Shown here piece after piece: positions 22,508-31,979 of a stretch of 64,000 bases of DNA. A program made the translations under genes and the position numbers. The DNA lies in NCBI GenBank assembly GCA_032622095.1, contig CP136066.1:190268816-190332815 (forward strand), read 5' to 3'. Under the pieces are notes generated by a model. The model had not been told where the DNA came from and made no database searches. It saw only the letters and a list, made by a program, of their open reading frames with translations. Positions within the stretch are counted from its first letter, which is position 1; each line of letters starts with the position of its first letter. The stretch is from Siphonodentalium dalli. Lineage: Eukaryota; Mollusca; Scaphopoda; Gadilida; Siphonodentaliidae.

Positions 22508-23592
22508 TCAAAAATAATCATCTGAATCATCTTTCAAATGTTTTTTAATCCAAAGCCAGCGGTTTCTGTTCCCTACAAAATCTTGAGGTACATTAAGCTC
22601 GCTCAATCCTTGTGAAAAGGTTTGCCAACCTGTTGGTTCGAAACCTTGTCTTTGTCGTACAATATCATTGAGGAGATCAACAATATTTGATCCTCTAATA
22701 ACTTTTTCACCTTATTTTAATTCTCCATGTTCATCAATCTTCATTTGTGGATGTTTTGAAATCAGTTGTAAAAGTTGTTAAGCTTTTTTTCTCATCTTTA
22801 AAGGCACGTGCGGCCTTAATTGTCGAAAATATTCATTTTTGTTCCAAACATCGTAAACAGAAAACAGTAAAATGCATACAGTTCCGTTCATATATACCAT
22901 GACCATCGCGTAAACAACATGTTATCATAAAGACCTACTATATTTTACCTAAGCAAGAGCCTGATTGTGTTACAGAAGACAGCACAATGCTACTGGCTAA
23001 TCACACACAAATGGCATAAACGCTCTTTATTAGTTCCATATCAGGTATTCACCAACAAAGAACGCTCTTTATGTTTACCATCATAATATAAACAAACACT
23101 AGAAAAGTAACTTTTTACGCTTTTGTTTACATAACAATGGTCAAACATATGACCATAACATACTGTTTATGCGATATTTCTTATTTGTATACGGACAAAG
23201 TCTATCTACATTTTGATGTTCTTTCTGTTTGTGGCGGTTTTTGACGGGTGGAGATATTTTCACAGGATACCCACCGCCAAGGCCAACCGTGTCTTTAACG
23301 AAATACTTTCTAGCACATCCCTATGATGATGATTAAATGGTTGTTCTGTTTTCGGGGCTGAATTAGCTCTAACTGATTTTTGAGAAGTTTTCAATTTGTG
23401 CAAAGTTGTACCATATAATTGAACCGTCTCAGATTCTGACAAATTTTGATCAGAAACTGAATTCAATTTCCTGCTTAGTTTTGAAACATTCGTAATTTCA
23501 GGATTAGGTGGTAATTTCGGATTAGTTAGACTCATTCTCCATTTTTTAATGTCATCCAATATTTTGAAAGGAACAGCGACCATTTTCTTCAT
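22508..23592 (-). pseudogene. Polinton-specific accessory protein, interrupted by an insertion
   Basis: The N-terminal part from ATG 23,592 starts MKKMVAVPFKILDDI and has the coiled SVSDQNLSESETVQLYGTTL region. It is open to 23,260. The C-terminal part (22,508-22,860) reads PLKMRKKA, QLLQLISKHPQM, then GSNIVDLLNDIVRQRQ and GWQTFSQGL...NVPQDFVGN, with in-frame stops near 22,713 and 22,777. Both halves match the layout of a Polinton protein of unknown function with an N-terminal coil and a C-terminal helical GSN(I/F)xDL domain. About 400 bases of unrelated DNA separate the halves. Confidence 0.65.
22860..23235. mobile_element. MITE-like insertion inside the accessory gene
   Basis: Inverted 21-base near-repeats at 22,905-22,925 (ATCGCGTAAACAACATGTTAT) and 23,155-23,175 bracket AT-rich DNA with duplicated GCTCTTTAT (23,024 and 23,068). 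The block separates two halves of one gene. No target duplication is certain. Confidence 0.4.
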
Positions 23593-23594
23593 TT

Positions 23595-23936
23595 TTAACC
23601 GCGAAGTATTCCAGCGACTGCTTTACCCAGCAACGGTGCTAGCATAAAAAGTGGTAAAAAACCTCCTTTCTAGTTTAAAATTTGTTTTTTTCATTTCAAA
23701 GATGTTGATGTACTTGCAAGTTCTCTGAGGTGTCTACACCTCGGATGAAGTTTGCGCTTCTGAGCTTCTGTTAGTTTCACATTGACTTTTAAAATAATTT
23801 TACAGCATTCTGACATGCAATCAATCACTCTCTTTGAGGCATCTTTTATCATTTTTTTCCGAAAATGAGTTGGTGCCTGATTCATATCCATTACAAAACT
23901 ACCATATTTTTTAATCAGTGGAGTTGTTTTCGCCAT
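23595..23936 (-). pseudogene. Small conserved Polinton protein with hydrophobic tail, frameshifted
   Basis: ATG 23,936 opens 81 residues ending STSTSLK. The body has CSECCK.. and KLTEAQKRKLHPR. The expected tail, GGFLPLFMLAPLLGKAV, is present in another frame and stops at 23,595, three bases before the next gene's ATG. Small Polinton proteins with a Lys/Leu-rich body and a GGFLP..LAPLL tail are widespread and their role is unknown. One frame break lies between 23,650 and 23,691. Confidence 0.65.
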
Positions 23937-23972
23937 CTTTACTCTTCAACAGTTGAATGTCAAATGACTGAA

Positions 23973-24544
23973 TTACTTTTTACTTTTACGTTTATTAAAA
24001 TTACGATCAAATGCCATCAAAGCTAATTTCGATGGGTTTGAAAGATTCATAATTTTTGAGTATTGTTGAACCAACGGGTAATGTTTTGCTTCTTGAATTG
24101 ATGGAATTGGTTGCGGACCATTATCGTTGAGTGGTTGAAATCTAGCAAATGTAGAATTTATTCCAGTAGAATTTACTCTAGCTGGAGTAGTTCGCTGTGC
24201 AATTGTAGAATTTACTCTGACTGGACTAGCTCGCTGTGCAATTGTAGAATTTACTCGAGTAGCATTTACTCTATTTGATCTAACTCGTGCAATTGATTTA
24301 TTTTCTTTTTGTCTGAGAAGACTTCTGATCAAAACTCCACCGAGAAAACCACCTCCACCAGTTTTTAAAAGTATTTTCTTTTTTGAATCGATATGAGTTC
24401 TACTGTCAGCTATTTTCTTCAGCTCTTTTTTGTGTTTTTTGCAGGAATGTTCGTGTCTGCTTTGGAAGCTAGCTTTAAGTGATCATCAAGTATTAATTTA
24501 GCGATAGTCGAAAATACACTCAAGACTGCTTCATGCGACTCCAT
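23973..24544 (-). pseudogene. Small Polinton protein with glycine loop and RVNSTIAQR repeats, frameshifted
   Basis: Starts at ATG 24,544 (MESHEAVLSVFSTIAKLILD). A frame change near 24,450-24,470 leads into CKKHKKELKKIADS, then KTGGGGFLGGVLIRS, three imperfect RVNSTIAQR repeats and a basic C terminus ending at 23,973. It lies directly downstream of the packaging ATPase. The glycine-rich hydrophobic segment could insert in a membrane. Function unknown. Confidence 0.55.
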
Positions 24545-24580
24545 GATTGGAAATGAAATATTATGTTGATACTCTTATCT

Positions 24581-25252
24581 TTATACCGATGAATATATTA
24601 CCGCACCTCGATCGTCATTTGTGAGCCAACGATGGAAAATATCAGTTCTAAGTCTCAACGATTTATCCGTTTTTGGGTGAAAATCGAGTAGTAAATAACC
24701 GTGATTGGTTGAAGTTGCATCATCATATGCTTGCATTAAATGAGGTATTTGCATTTGAGAGGCAAGAATTTTTATTTGGCCTTTATCACGCACACTTTGA
24801 AATAATACTATGTAATGTGCATTCAAACTCAAAGTTCTACTCGCTTTAGATTTCTGAAACATGTTTTGGGTTATGTAAATAACAGACGTATTTCTGTGAT
24901 GTCCTTTTCTTGTAAACCACAACATAATTTTTTCTTCATCTTTATCACCTAACATGTCATCAAAAACGACGAGGTGTGGTGAGTCTGTGTCATCGACAAG
25001 TTCATTGTCATCATCCAGTATTCCATTTATAAATTGAATATTGTGAAATTCTTGCATCTGACTATAGGTATTTTGCCATTCTTTGTAACACCAAACGACT
25101 GTGTATGGAACAGGTTTGAACAAATCATCTTTATATTCGATTAATTTCTTAACAAAATCTGTTTTACCACAACCACTTGGCCCCGATATGAAAATGTTAC
25201 AGGGATGTTTGAACAACAATGATTCGTCCATCTTTGCCCTGAGACAGATCAT
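24581..25252 (-). CDS. Genome-packaging ATPase (FtsK/HerA, A32-like)
   Basis: Intact ORF. The first ATG is 25,252; the next, at 25,231, gives MDESLLFKHP and may be the real start. Walker A is ISGPSGCGKTDF, about 25 residues from the ATG, and Walker B is HLVVFDDM about 65 residues later. A conserved Gln in VIYITQNMF follows, then a C-terminal IP.LMQAY segment. Packaging ATPases of this class drive DNA into the capsid of Polinton-like viruses. The length (~224 aa) is normal. It overlaps no other start and is the least damaged core gene with the protease. Confidence 0.93.
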   Translation of the reverse strand: MICLRAKMDESLLFKHPCNIFISGPSGCGKTDFVKKLIEYKDDLFKPVPYTVVWCYKEWQNTYSQMQEFHNIQFINGILDDDNELVDDTDSPHLVVFDDMLGDKDEEKIMLWFTRKGHHRNTSVIYITQNMFQKSKASRTLSLNAHYIVLFQSVRDKGQIKILASQMQIPHLMQAYDDATSTNHGYLLLDFHPKTDKSLRLRTDIFHRWLTNDDRGAVIYSSV

Positions 25253-25262
25253 GTAAGACTGA

Positions 25263-25490
25263 TTAGGATTGTTCGGAATCAACCTTTTTAATTTTTAATG
25301 AAAAGTCACCATAACTCCAGATTATTCCAAATGTCCATACGAGTTCATTATCTAAATCTGAAATAGGTCTAGTGGTTTTTACAATATAATCCAAAGACAC
25401 TTTTTCTTCAAATAACTTTTCAGCAGTGAAAATTGTACATGGTTCTCGGAGAATAATGTATCCATATATTCTCGTCACCTCTTCGAATTT
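25263..25490 (-). CDS. Small unknown ORF or shifted end of its upstream neighbour
   Basis: About 75 codons with no ATG at its beginning. It opens in the overlap with the stop of the 25,490-25,786 gene and ends 11 bases before the ATPase ATG. It contains EVTRIYGYIILRE and VWTFGIIWSYGDF. It is either a separate gene with a lost start or, more likely, the C-terminal half of the upstream gene after a one-base frame change. No family recognised. Confidence 0.4.
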   Translation of the reverse strand, partial: KFEEVTRIYGYIILREPCTIFTAEKLFEEKVSLDYIVKTTRPISDLDNELVWTFGIIWSYGDFSLKIKKVDSEQS

Positions 25491-25786
25491 CAAAGTTCAT
25501 TGAGAATCCTGTCTTGATATTCAGCAAAACGAATAAAATTATTTTCAACTAATTCACGAATTTCGTTTATTTCGTTTTTAGGAGCACCATGAAATATCCA
25601 ATAATCTGAAAACAGTTGATCCAATATATCCATTAAGAAATCAGTTTCAAATTCTGATCTCTCAATCAAACATCTCAGTCGACTCTGCCCCTCAGAGAAA
25701 TGTCTGTTCAGCAAAGTCTGCACTATAATTTTACTTTCCCTCAAAAACCAAGTTTGCTTAAGTTCTTGTTTGATTTCTTGATCCAT
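25490..25786 (-). CDS. Unknown acidic protein, 98 aa
   Basis: ATG 25,786 lies inside the last codons of the polymerase gene (29-base overlap). The protein is charged and helix-prone (RCLIERSEFETDFLMDILDQ). It occupies the slot between polymerase and ATPase where Polintons carry poorly conserved small genes. No domain recognised. It may be the N-terminal half of a ~170-aa protein. Confidence 0.5.
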   Translation of the reverse strand: MDQEIKQELKQTWFLRESKIIVQTLLNRHFSEGQSRLRCLIERSEFETDFLMDILDQLFSDYWIFHGAPKNEINEIRELVENNFIRFAEYQDRILNEL

Positions 25787-28700
25787 TTGACATTTCGATC
25801 AAGTTATTATAAATTTTCAAAAGCATCTCTGCTGGTAACACATCAATTCCATCCATAAGGAATTGTGTTGTATTCACCCACAACAAGTCGTTTGGTGTAC
25901 ACAGATCGGAATGTTTTTGTTTGCTCTTCACTAATTACTTCTCTGTTCTTTGTGCGTTTAATTCTGCATTGATAGTTTATGACACGTTGAAAATTTGACG
26001 TTAACACATTCAACCATTGAAATAAAATTTATTTGCTGCTTAGTTTTATAATCCAGAGTGATACCCTTGACCTTACATACATATTTTATGACACCATCTT
26101 TCATGTACTGATATCCATAATTTTTCGGTCCTAACCCTACACATTTCATGATTTTAGCATCCGGATGTTCATCAGTCCATTTACCAAGGTAGCTGTCTTC
26201 GGTTTTGATATTTTCTTTTTCTGGATCGAAAATATACATACAACTCCAAGCGTGCATATGCTGTGACAATTGATGCAACAACTACATTGGCAGATGAATG
26301 TGGTTCTATAATATCGGTTTTATTTTCATAGCTGAATAATATGAATTTATCCTGTTCAAAAATTTCAACTGCTTTGACGGTGATAGTTTTATCAGTTAAT
26401 AGTTCAAAATATCTGGATGGTTCTGAGATATATTCAGTTTTAGTAAGAATATTATTTTGTGCATTTTTTTCCCCATATGCAATTTATCATTAATTTTGCA
26501 CACTGCCGGAGTCCTGGTTTTTTTTTCGATTTTTTTCTTTTTCAAGTTTTATACCTTCAACCTCATAATAATCTTTAATGTATTTATCTTTATCTTCTTC
26601 ACTTTTAATATAATTTGGATATCCACTTGCTTCTTGTTTAATTTTGAGGTATTTATCAATGTAATCCCTGTATACTTTGTCCGACCACTCAGTCCAATGC
26701 CAAACTTGATAAACTTCCAGAATTTGGTAACCCAATTCTATTGCTTTGAATAATTCTACATGCCTCCAAACTCCAACTAAAGCACGCTGTTCGGTTTTAT
26801 GATTACACTGTCCACTTTCATTTTCTGCACAAGCTTTACACACTGAATATATCATTTTGTTATTACAGTGGATCGGTAGCACTGGAATTTACAATTTATT
26901 TGGAGGTAATACTTTGCATTAATGAGTCCTTTGTAGGATTTGATGTCTCCTATTTGTTCCTGACTTAGAATTTTAGGATGACCAAGAGGGTACTCCTTAT
27001 ATTTATTCACACTAGGATACAAACTGCATATATCAATATATATTATTTCCTGTTTAGATGTTGGTTCTATTTCATTATATAATTTTAGAGCATTAGTCCT
27101 ACCACCAAATAATGCTTCCCTTGGTTTAATTGGGTCTTGATGCAAATAGAATTGATCCATAGTTTGTTTTAAATGTTTGTCTGCTTTACATTTATTATCC
27201 AGGTCATGTTCCCAGATGCATATTAATTTGCATCCCAAGCTTTTGATTTCAGTTTCCGTTTTTATTGTTTTTTCATACAATTCATGCATTGTTATATTAC
27301 TGTATGGGTTTCGGCGGGTTCTATCTGGATAGCAAGTAGGACAGCCATGAAAAAAAACACCCATACATTTCATACACTGTGTTTGATTCTGCATGATAAC
27401 CATCAACAAAATGTGTGCCTATTTTAACTTCACCACCATTTAAAGCATGCTTTATGTTTATATTTTGTTTTGTAGCAATGTACTGTAGCCATAGAGTTGC
27501 TTTCATTGAAAATTTACGCGCTTGTGGATATCCAGCGTCTGAAATTATACCTAGAGAATTCTCTGGTAATGAATTTTTTCTCCATGCAAGGTTACAGGTT
27601 TGAGCTAATATTATTGCTTCCCGAAATGGATCTATTTGATCATTTTCCATTACACATAGTCTGAATTTTCCACATCCACGTCTTAAAATGTCTACATCTG
27701 ATTTACAATACTTTTGAATTTCTTTTTGGAAATCAAAAATATCTTCACACCTAGCTTCGTACCATTTCAGAAAAGAATCTCTATTTTCCTCAGACATGAT
27801 TTCAGGTTTATTGTATTTTTTGTCTAGATATGGTCCTACGTAATTCTGAAAGTCCTGTGTATTTGCCCAATGTGGAAAATAACCTTTAGCCATTTCTTCA
27901 AGTTGGAATGTTTTTGGAAATTTAGATAATGCCATAGGGATGAAACTCAATGAATCGATTACTTTAACACCATTGCATTGTAAACTAAGTATTTTGTTGC
28001 CATTCATAATAACATTAGGTTTTGAATTTCCATTGTTCACCAAGTAATGTAAAAGGAACTGACTATCGTAACTTCTTGCATTGTGAGCAATACATGTTGT
28101 ACCTTTATGATCGTTGGTGTAAAACAACCATTTGCAAAATCTTTCCAATACACTCGCACCTTTAAAAATATATTCTCTGTTTGACAATACAGAATCACAT
28201 GAAATGCATATTTCATCAATGGGTTTACATATACAATTTTCACAAGCAGTTTGTGCAACACAAAAATTGGGTATATGAACACCAGTATCTTGTTGACATT
28301 CAAAATCAATGGTACGAATGGTACCTTTACTTCTTTCTGTGTTTCTCTCTTTTGGTACTGTGGGATATGACATCTGTGACCTGATCCGACGATTTCCTTA
28401 CAGTATTTGCACTTCTTTGTTCCCGAACAGATATGTCTTTTCTCCTTTCGTGTGACGATTTCAACCCCACATTTCAGGCATTTGTGTATCATATCACAAA
28501 TATTTTTGTCATGTTTTGGTGATTTTTTCAAATGATTGTCGAGACATCGTTTACTTCTAAAAGTCCTCTTACATTTGATGCATTGTATCCATCGTTCAAA
28601 GGGACATATCTGACCCTCGAAACACATACACTTGTATGGACATAAATGATCACCTCTGGTGTTCGAACCGACATCACAGTGTTCACAGTAATAAACACAT

Positions 28701-29599
28701 CCAAGGAATCCTGTGACAGTTGTGATCACGTCGTAGTGGTTGTCATTGAAATATAGATGGACAACAACTTTACTTTCTTTCCCAACTGGTGGTGGTTGAA
28801 AAAGAAAGCCTTCGTCAGCAAATTGATTATGTATTTTTATAACATACTCAGGATATAGTTGTTCCTGAATAATTTTGTATTCCTCAACCCCGCAACTGGT
28901 GTCGTGTGATAACCCCACTTTATCCAACAATTACTTTGCAGCTTCCCATTGTGAAGCTCTTGCTGGTCTCGTAATCCGTTTCCATTATTGCTTCCATTCA
29001 GTTGTTTCTTTTTTGTCAGCATTACACATACCAACAACGACAGCCCTCGCAAAACGCATGTTATCTTCTGCGTTCTGAATCAGAAGAATACTTTTTTTTA
29101 CTGTTTTCATTTGATTTTGTTCACCGAATGCTCCATAATGTAAGGTATGTCTTGCAGTACCTGTAGGCATATGCGTGACAGTGGTGTCAAATGTCATCTG
29201 TCCGTCATGAATTTTGAATTTTTTGTTCGATTGTGCAACTTTTTCTATGTTGTCAAGCAATCATTCACCCGTCAGGTCTTTTACTTCAGTGAACGGGACG
29301 TGAATCCCTAGATCTAGCCCTGGATGAAAGATGGAAATTATCATATCATCTTTTGGTCCTGCATCACACTCATCTTTCAAACTGTTCACAAGATCTTTGA
29401 AAATTCTGTGAACAGTTTGCAATGTTTGATGAAATTCTTGAAATGTGACGTTGAATTTCTTTGATGCTGTTTTAAATTTCCTCGAGTATTTATTGGTCAG
29501 ATTTTTTATAGTATAATATTTACAGTCATCATCCAGTCGCACTCTCTTTCTATTATCTTGTTCGCTTTCGCTATCTGAATATGGCACAAGGCGATTCAT
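25758..29599 (-). pseudogene. Protein-primed DNA polymerase B (Polinton PolB), multiply broken
   Basis: Starts at ATG 29,599 (MNRLVPYSDSESE) and ends at 25,758. In order: an N-terminal domain with FHPGLDLGIHVPF; Cys-rich fingers (CEHCDVG, CIKCKRTF, CKYCKE; about 28,420-28,720); exonuclease motifs DFE (28,307), HNARSYD (28,065-28,085) and YCKSDVDIL (about 27,700); polymerase motif A YIDICSLYPS (about 27,030); a QEASGYP segment (about 26,625); and motif B with NCIWGK (about 26,470). The C-terminal part has YLGKWTDEH and KNYGY (about 26,100-26,200). Motif C (the DTDS loop), expected just before YLGKW, is absent: the sequence jumps from ARLELY to FDPEK. Stops lie near 29,262, 28,986, 28,932 and 26,890. 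Frame changes lie near 28,325, 27,330-27,400, 26,930, 26,520, 26,465, 26,240 and 25,870, several of them in A-runs. Confidence 0.92.
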
Positions 29600-29604
29600 C
29601 GTGA

Positions 29605-29715
29605 AATGACGACGTGATGAAAATTCGCGTCGCTTTTATGCTCTGACACGGACATGCGCAGTCATCGTCCGTGTCAGAGCATAAAAGCGACGCGAATTTT
29701 CATCACGTCGTCATT
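29605..29715. promoter_or_regulatory. Bidirectional promoter: perfect inverted repeat with two TATA boxes
   Basis: Arms 29,605-29,653 and 29,667-29,715 are perfectly complementary over 49 bases around a 13-base loop (ATGCGCAGTCATC). Each arm carries CATAAAAG pointing outward: minus strand 29,632-29,639, 33 bases before the polymerase ATG, and plus strand 29,680-29,687, 64 bases before the zinc-knuckle ATG. Each arm also has a GACGACGTGATGA stretch. This gives the two divergent genes identical core promoters. Confidence 0.85.
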
Positions 29716-29750
29716 CCACTGACGATTGAATAACGCACCGAACGCTCACA

Positions 29751-30305
29751 ATGGATCCAAGATTACAGAGTAACAACCTACAACATTTACGAAAGATTGC
29801 ATTAGAAGTTTTAAAGAATACAAAGTGGATACCACCATACGGTAACTGCTTTAGATGCAACTTGAGTTCACATTGGGCTTTTCAATGTGATGGCACTACG
29901 AAAACGAAGATTGGTCAGATGAAAAAATCATCATTGACGCTGAGTGAATCTACTCCTGGGAAGTCTACTTGGACACACACATCAGACAACGATGATCTCA
30001 CACCATATGATGTTATGAACATTGATCAAACTGAGACGTTAACTAATGAGATAGCGGATATGAAAGCTGAAAGTGGGGAACAATGGAACTCAACCGCGAT
30101 GTCAATTAACGAGATCGCGGATGTGAAAACTGAGAGTGGTGAATTATACGCCTCAACCGAGGTATCAAATGATGAAATCACTATTCTAAACACGGAGGAT
30201 TCGCAGATGGAAGTGATAAATGCTGTAGCCAAAAGCGCTAACGCTACTGAAATTAAGCAGACCACTTTGCCTAGCAGAAAGAGAAAAAGACGTTTATCGC
30301 GATAA
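29751..30305 (+). CDS. Zinc-knuckle (CCHC) protein with tandem repeats and basic tail
   Basis: Intact 184-residue ORF, transcribed away from the polymerase. CFRCNLSSHWAFQC (about residues 33-46) fits C-x2-C-x4-H-x4-C exactly, the spacing of retroviral nucleocapsid-type zinc knuckles that bind single-stranded nucleic acid. A repeated acidic segment follows (NEIADMKAESGE, then NEIADVKTESGE and a weaker third). The protein ends in SRKRKRRLSR, a likely nuclear signal. AATAAA at 30,332-30,337 lies 27 bases past the stop, so this gene uses ordinary polyadenylation. Function is unknown. DNA or RNA binding in the nucleus is inferred. Confidence 0.8.
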   Translation: MDPRLQSNNLQHLRKIALEVLKNTKWIPPYGNCFRCNLSSHWAFQCDGTTKTKIGQMKKSSLTLSESTPGKSTWTHTSDNDDLTPYDVMNIDQTETLTNEIADMKAESGEQWNSTAMSINEIADVKTESGELYASTEVSNDEITILNTEDSQMEVINAVAKSANATEIKQTTLPSRKRKRRLSR

Positions 30306-30331
30306 TCTTCCAAGAAAGTTAAAAAATAGTG

Positions 30332-30337
30332 AATAAA
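30332..30337 (+). terminator. Poly(A) signal of the zinc-knuckle gene
   Basis: AATAAA 27 bases after the stop at 30,305, in an AT-rich context. It contrasts with the stem-loop ends of genes A-D. Confidence 0.7.
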
Positions 30338-30407
30338 ATATTATTGATTTTATTTATTTGTTACGTTTTTTAGCAATTTCAGAGCATATCTTTTGAAAAA
30401 TATGGGT

Positions 30408-30423
30408 GGCCCTGAAAAGGGAC
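30408..30423 (-). terminator. Histone-type 3' stem-loop of gene B (SL2)
   Basis: Minus strand GTCCCTTTTCAGGGCC, flanked by AAAC and ACCC, begins 19 bases after the gene B stop. Five of six pairs form. The second stem base is T where histone signals have G. Downstream on the minus strand is CAAAAGATATGCTCTG (30,379-30,396), matching the elements after SL3 and SL4. Confidence 0.7.
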
Positions 30424-30442
30424 GTTTAAATTGTTTGCCGAG

Positions 30443-30796
30443 TCAATAAAATTCAGACAAATCAGGATAAAGTCCACCCTTGTTGTATGTGGGTCTCAAG
30501 TATGGATCCCGCACGTATTTCGCTGCCTCAGTGGTAATCCACCTGGGCAGTGGTCTTGGAGGATTATATTCAGACAAATCTGGATATAATGCCCCCTCCT
30601 TATACGTGGGGTTCCACTCTGGAGTTTCCACATACACATTAGGAGGACTGGGTCTCCGTCTTTGCAGGAATTCTTGAACTCCAGCTCTAATGGCTATCTT
30701 ATGGCTCTCCGAATCTCTAACATTCTTCTGCCAATGCTTTAATCGAGCATCGGCAGAGAATTTTAGCAAAATTTTCTCCTTTAGTTTAGAGAACAT
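30443..30796 (-). CDS. Gene B: unknown protein with two LYPDLSE motifs
   Basis: Intact 117-residue ORF from ATG 30,796. The N-terminal half is basic and helical (MFSKLKEKILLKFSADARLK, then RRRPSPPNVY). The C-terminal half holds a tandem repeat: TYKEGALYPDLSEYNPP and, about 45 residues on, TYNKGGLYPDLSEFY at the end. LYPDL fits the YPxL late-domain class that recruits ALIX/ESCRT in some retroviruses. A proline-rich PPRPLPRW follows the first copy. It has its own copy of the shared promoter module and a histone-like stem-loop. No family recognised. A role in egress or membrane traffic is inference from the motif. Confidence 0.7.
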   Translation of the reverse strand: MFSKLKEKILLKFSADARLKHWQKNVRDSESHKIAIRAGVQEFLQRRRPSPPNVYVETPEWNPTYKEGALYPDLSEYNPPRPLPRWITTEAAKYVRDPYLRPTYNKGGLYPDLSEFY

Positions 30797-30827
30797 TTGG
30801 AAGATAAAAAAAACGATACACTGCGCT

Positions 30828-30922
30828 CCATATTATATGAAACGCGCGGACGCCGCTGACGACGTCATTGCATATTTCACCAAATTTTCCCGAACGTCAA
30901 TTCAGGTGTGTTTCTTTTTTTC
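30828..30922 (-). promoter_or_regulatory. Shared promoter module, copy B
   Basis: Minus strand: AAAAAGAAACACACCTGAAT, TTGACGTTCGGGAAAATTTG, GCAATGACGTCGTC, GCGTCCGCGCG and TCATATAATATG. The gene B ATG is at 30,796. Confidence 0.78.
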
Positions 30923-30944
30923 CTGAATACCTCGAGCGATGTGG

Positions 30945-31340
30945 GGTGTGTCAGTGACAGGTCTCAGAACCTGAGCTGTCACTCTGACCCATGGGTCAGA
31001 GTGGCAGTCAGTGAGGGGTGGGCCAGAGAAACAGGTCCCAGGTTAGGATTCATCGGTCCAGAGGTTGTGTTACATTATACAGAGTAAGGTGAGCGCTTCG
31101 AAGGGTTTTTTTGACAGAAAAGAGCACAATTTACCAATGTATCGATTTTTACTCGGATTCTAATGCCAGTGTGGTAAGCGAAGGGCGCTCCCATTCGCTG
31201 TACACATTGAACTTAGAATAATACGAGAAAAATAGATTTGTTGGTAAATTGTGCTACTTTACCAGTGCATTTTTTAACAAAAGCGAAAGTATTCGAATAA
31301 ATTCGAAGACGCTAGCTTGTAAAATGCACTTGCAGAAGTG
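30945..31340 (+). repeat. Internal third copy of the terminal repeat
   Basis: 31,082-31,310 is a direct copy of the left terminal repeat (16,970-17,200), including GTAAGGTGAGCGCTTCGAAG and the GCTCCCATTCGCTG block, and is inverted relative to the right one. The outer part (30,950-31,070) is a diverged GC-rich palindromic block (CACTCTGACCCATGGGTC). The match to the right end, inverted, continues through the promoter module to about 31,490. Confidence 0.85.
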
Positions 31341-31410
31341 GTAAAATGGTACAGATAAAATTTTCCCGAGTCAAATCGGTGTTCTATTCATAGAAATATG
31401 ATGTTTTGAC

Positions 31411-31500
31411 AAAAAAAGAAACACATCTGATTTGACGTTCGGAGAAATTTGGTGAAAAACGCATGACGTCGTCGATGACGTCCGCGCGTTTTCAATAAAA
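31411..31500 (+). promoter_or_regulatory. Shared promoter module, copy C
   Basis: AAAAAAAGAAACACATCTGA, TTTGACGTTCGGAGAAATTT, GCATGACGTCGTCGATGACG, TCCGCGCG, then TTCAATAAAAA, upstream of ATG 31,538. It is the inverted duplicate of copy D together with ~90 bases of flank (GTACAGATAAAATTTTCCCG). Confidence 0.78.
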
Positions 31501-31537
31501 AAACCCCCAGATATCCCCATTCTACATTCATACCGAA

Positions 31538-31966
31538 ATGGATTACCGAGATCTGTATCGGAGCTATTTGGAGGATGGGATGCTGGTGAGAGGTGTGTTT
31601 GGGGATGAAGCACAGATGATATGGAAGGCTTTGAGTTTAGCAGAAACGGGGACTGTAGATAACTGTTTTGATATCTACAGGTACACCGTTATGTTGATGA
31701 CGGACAACATAGATCGGGTGTTTTGACTGCCACCACGGTGGTTCCGACACACAAGATTGCTGGGGACATCAAGATTGATGGTGCGACTTGCGGCTACATC
31801 ACTGCAGCGGTCTATCATAATCTTCTCAGGGCATAAAGTTTACGAATTCTTGCCGCTCTGGGGGATACAGACAGGCCAGGCATGCAATTGTGCCATTTGG
31901 TTGCGACGTTCCCAAGACAACTTTCAGCTGTATTCAAACTCAAACACCTCGTGCGGTTTCTTTTGA
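31538..31966 (+). pseudogene. Gene C: unknown protein, frame interrupted
   Basis: ATG 31,538 opens 62 codons (MDYRDLYRSYLEDGMLVRG) to a TGA at 31,724. The same frame reopens after it and ends at 31,966, 14 bases before the SL3 stem-loop, the spacing seen for genes A, B and D. Between about 31,725 and 31,835 another frame looks more protein-like (KIAGDIKIDGATCGYITAAV), so two compensating frame changes are the likely cause of the break. No family recognised. Confidence 0.5.
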
Positions 31967-31979
31967 AACCATCTAAAAC

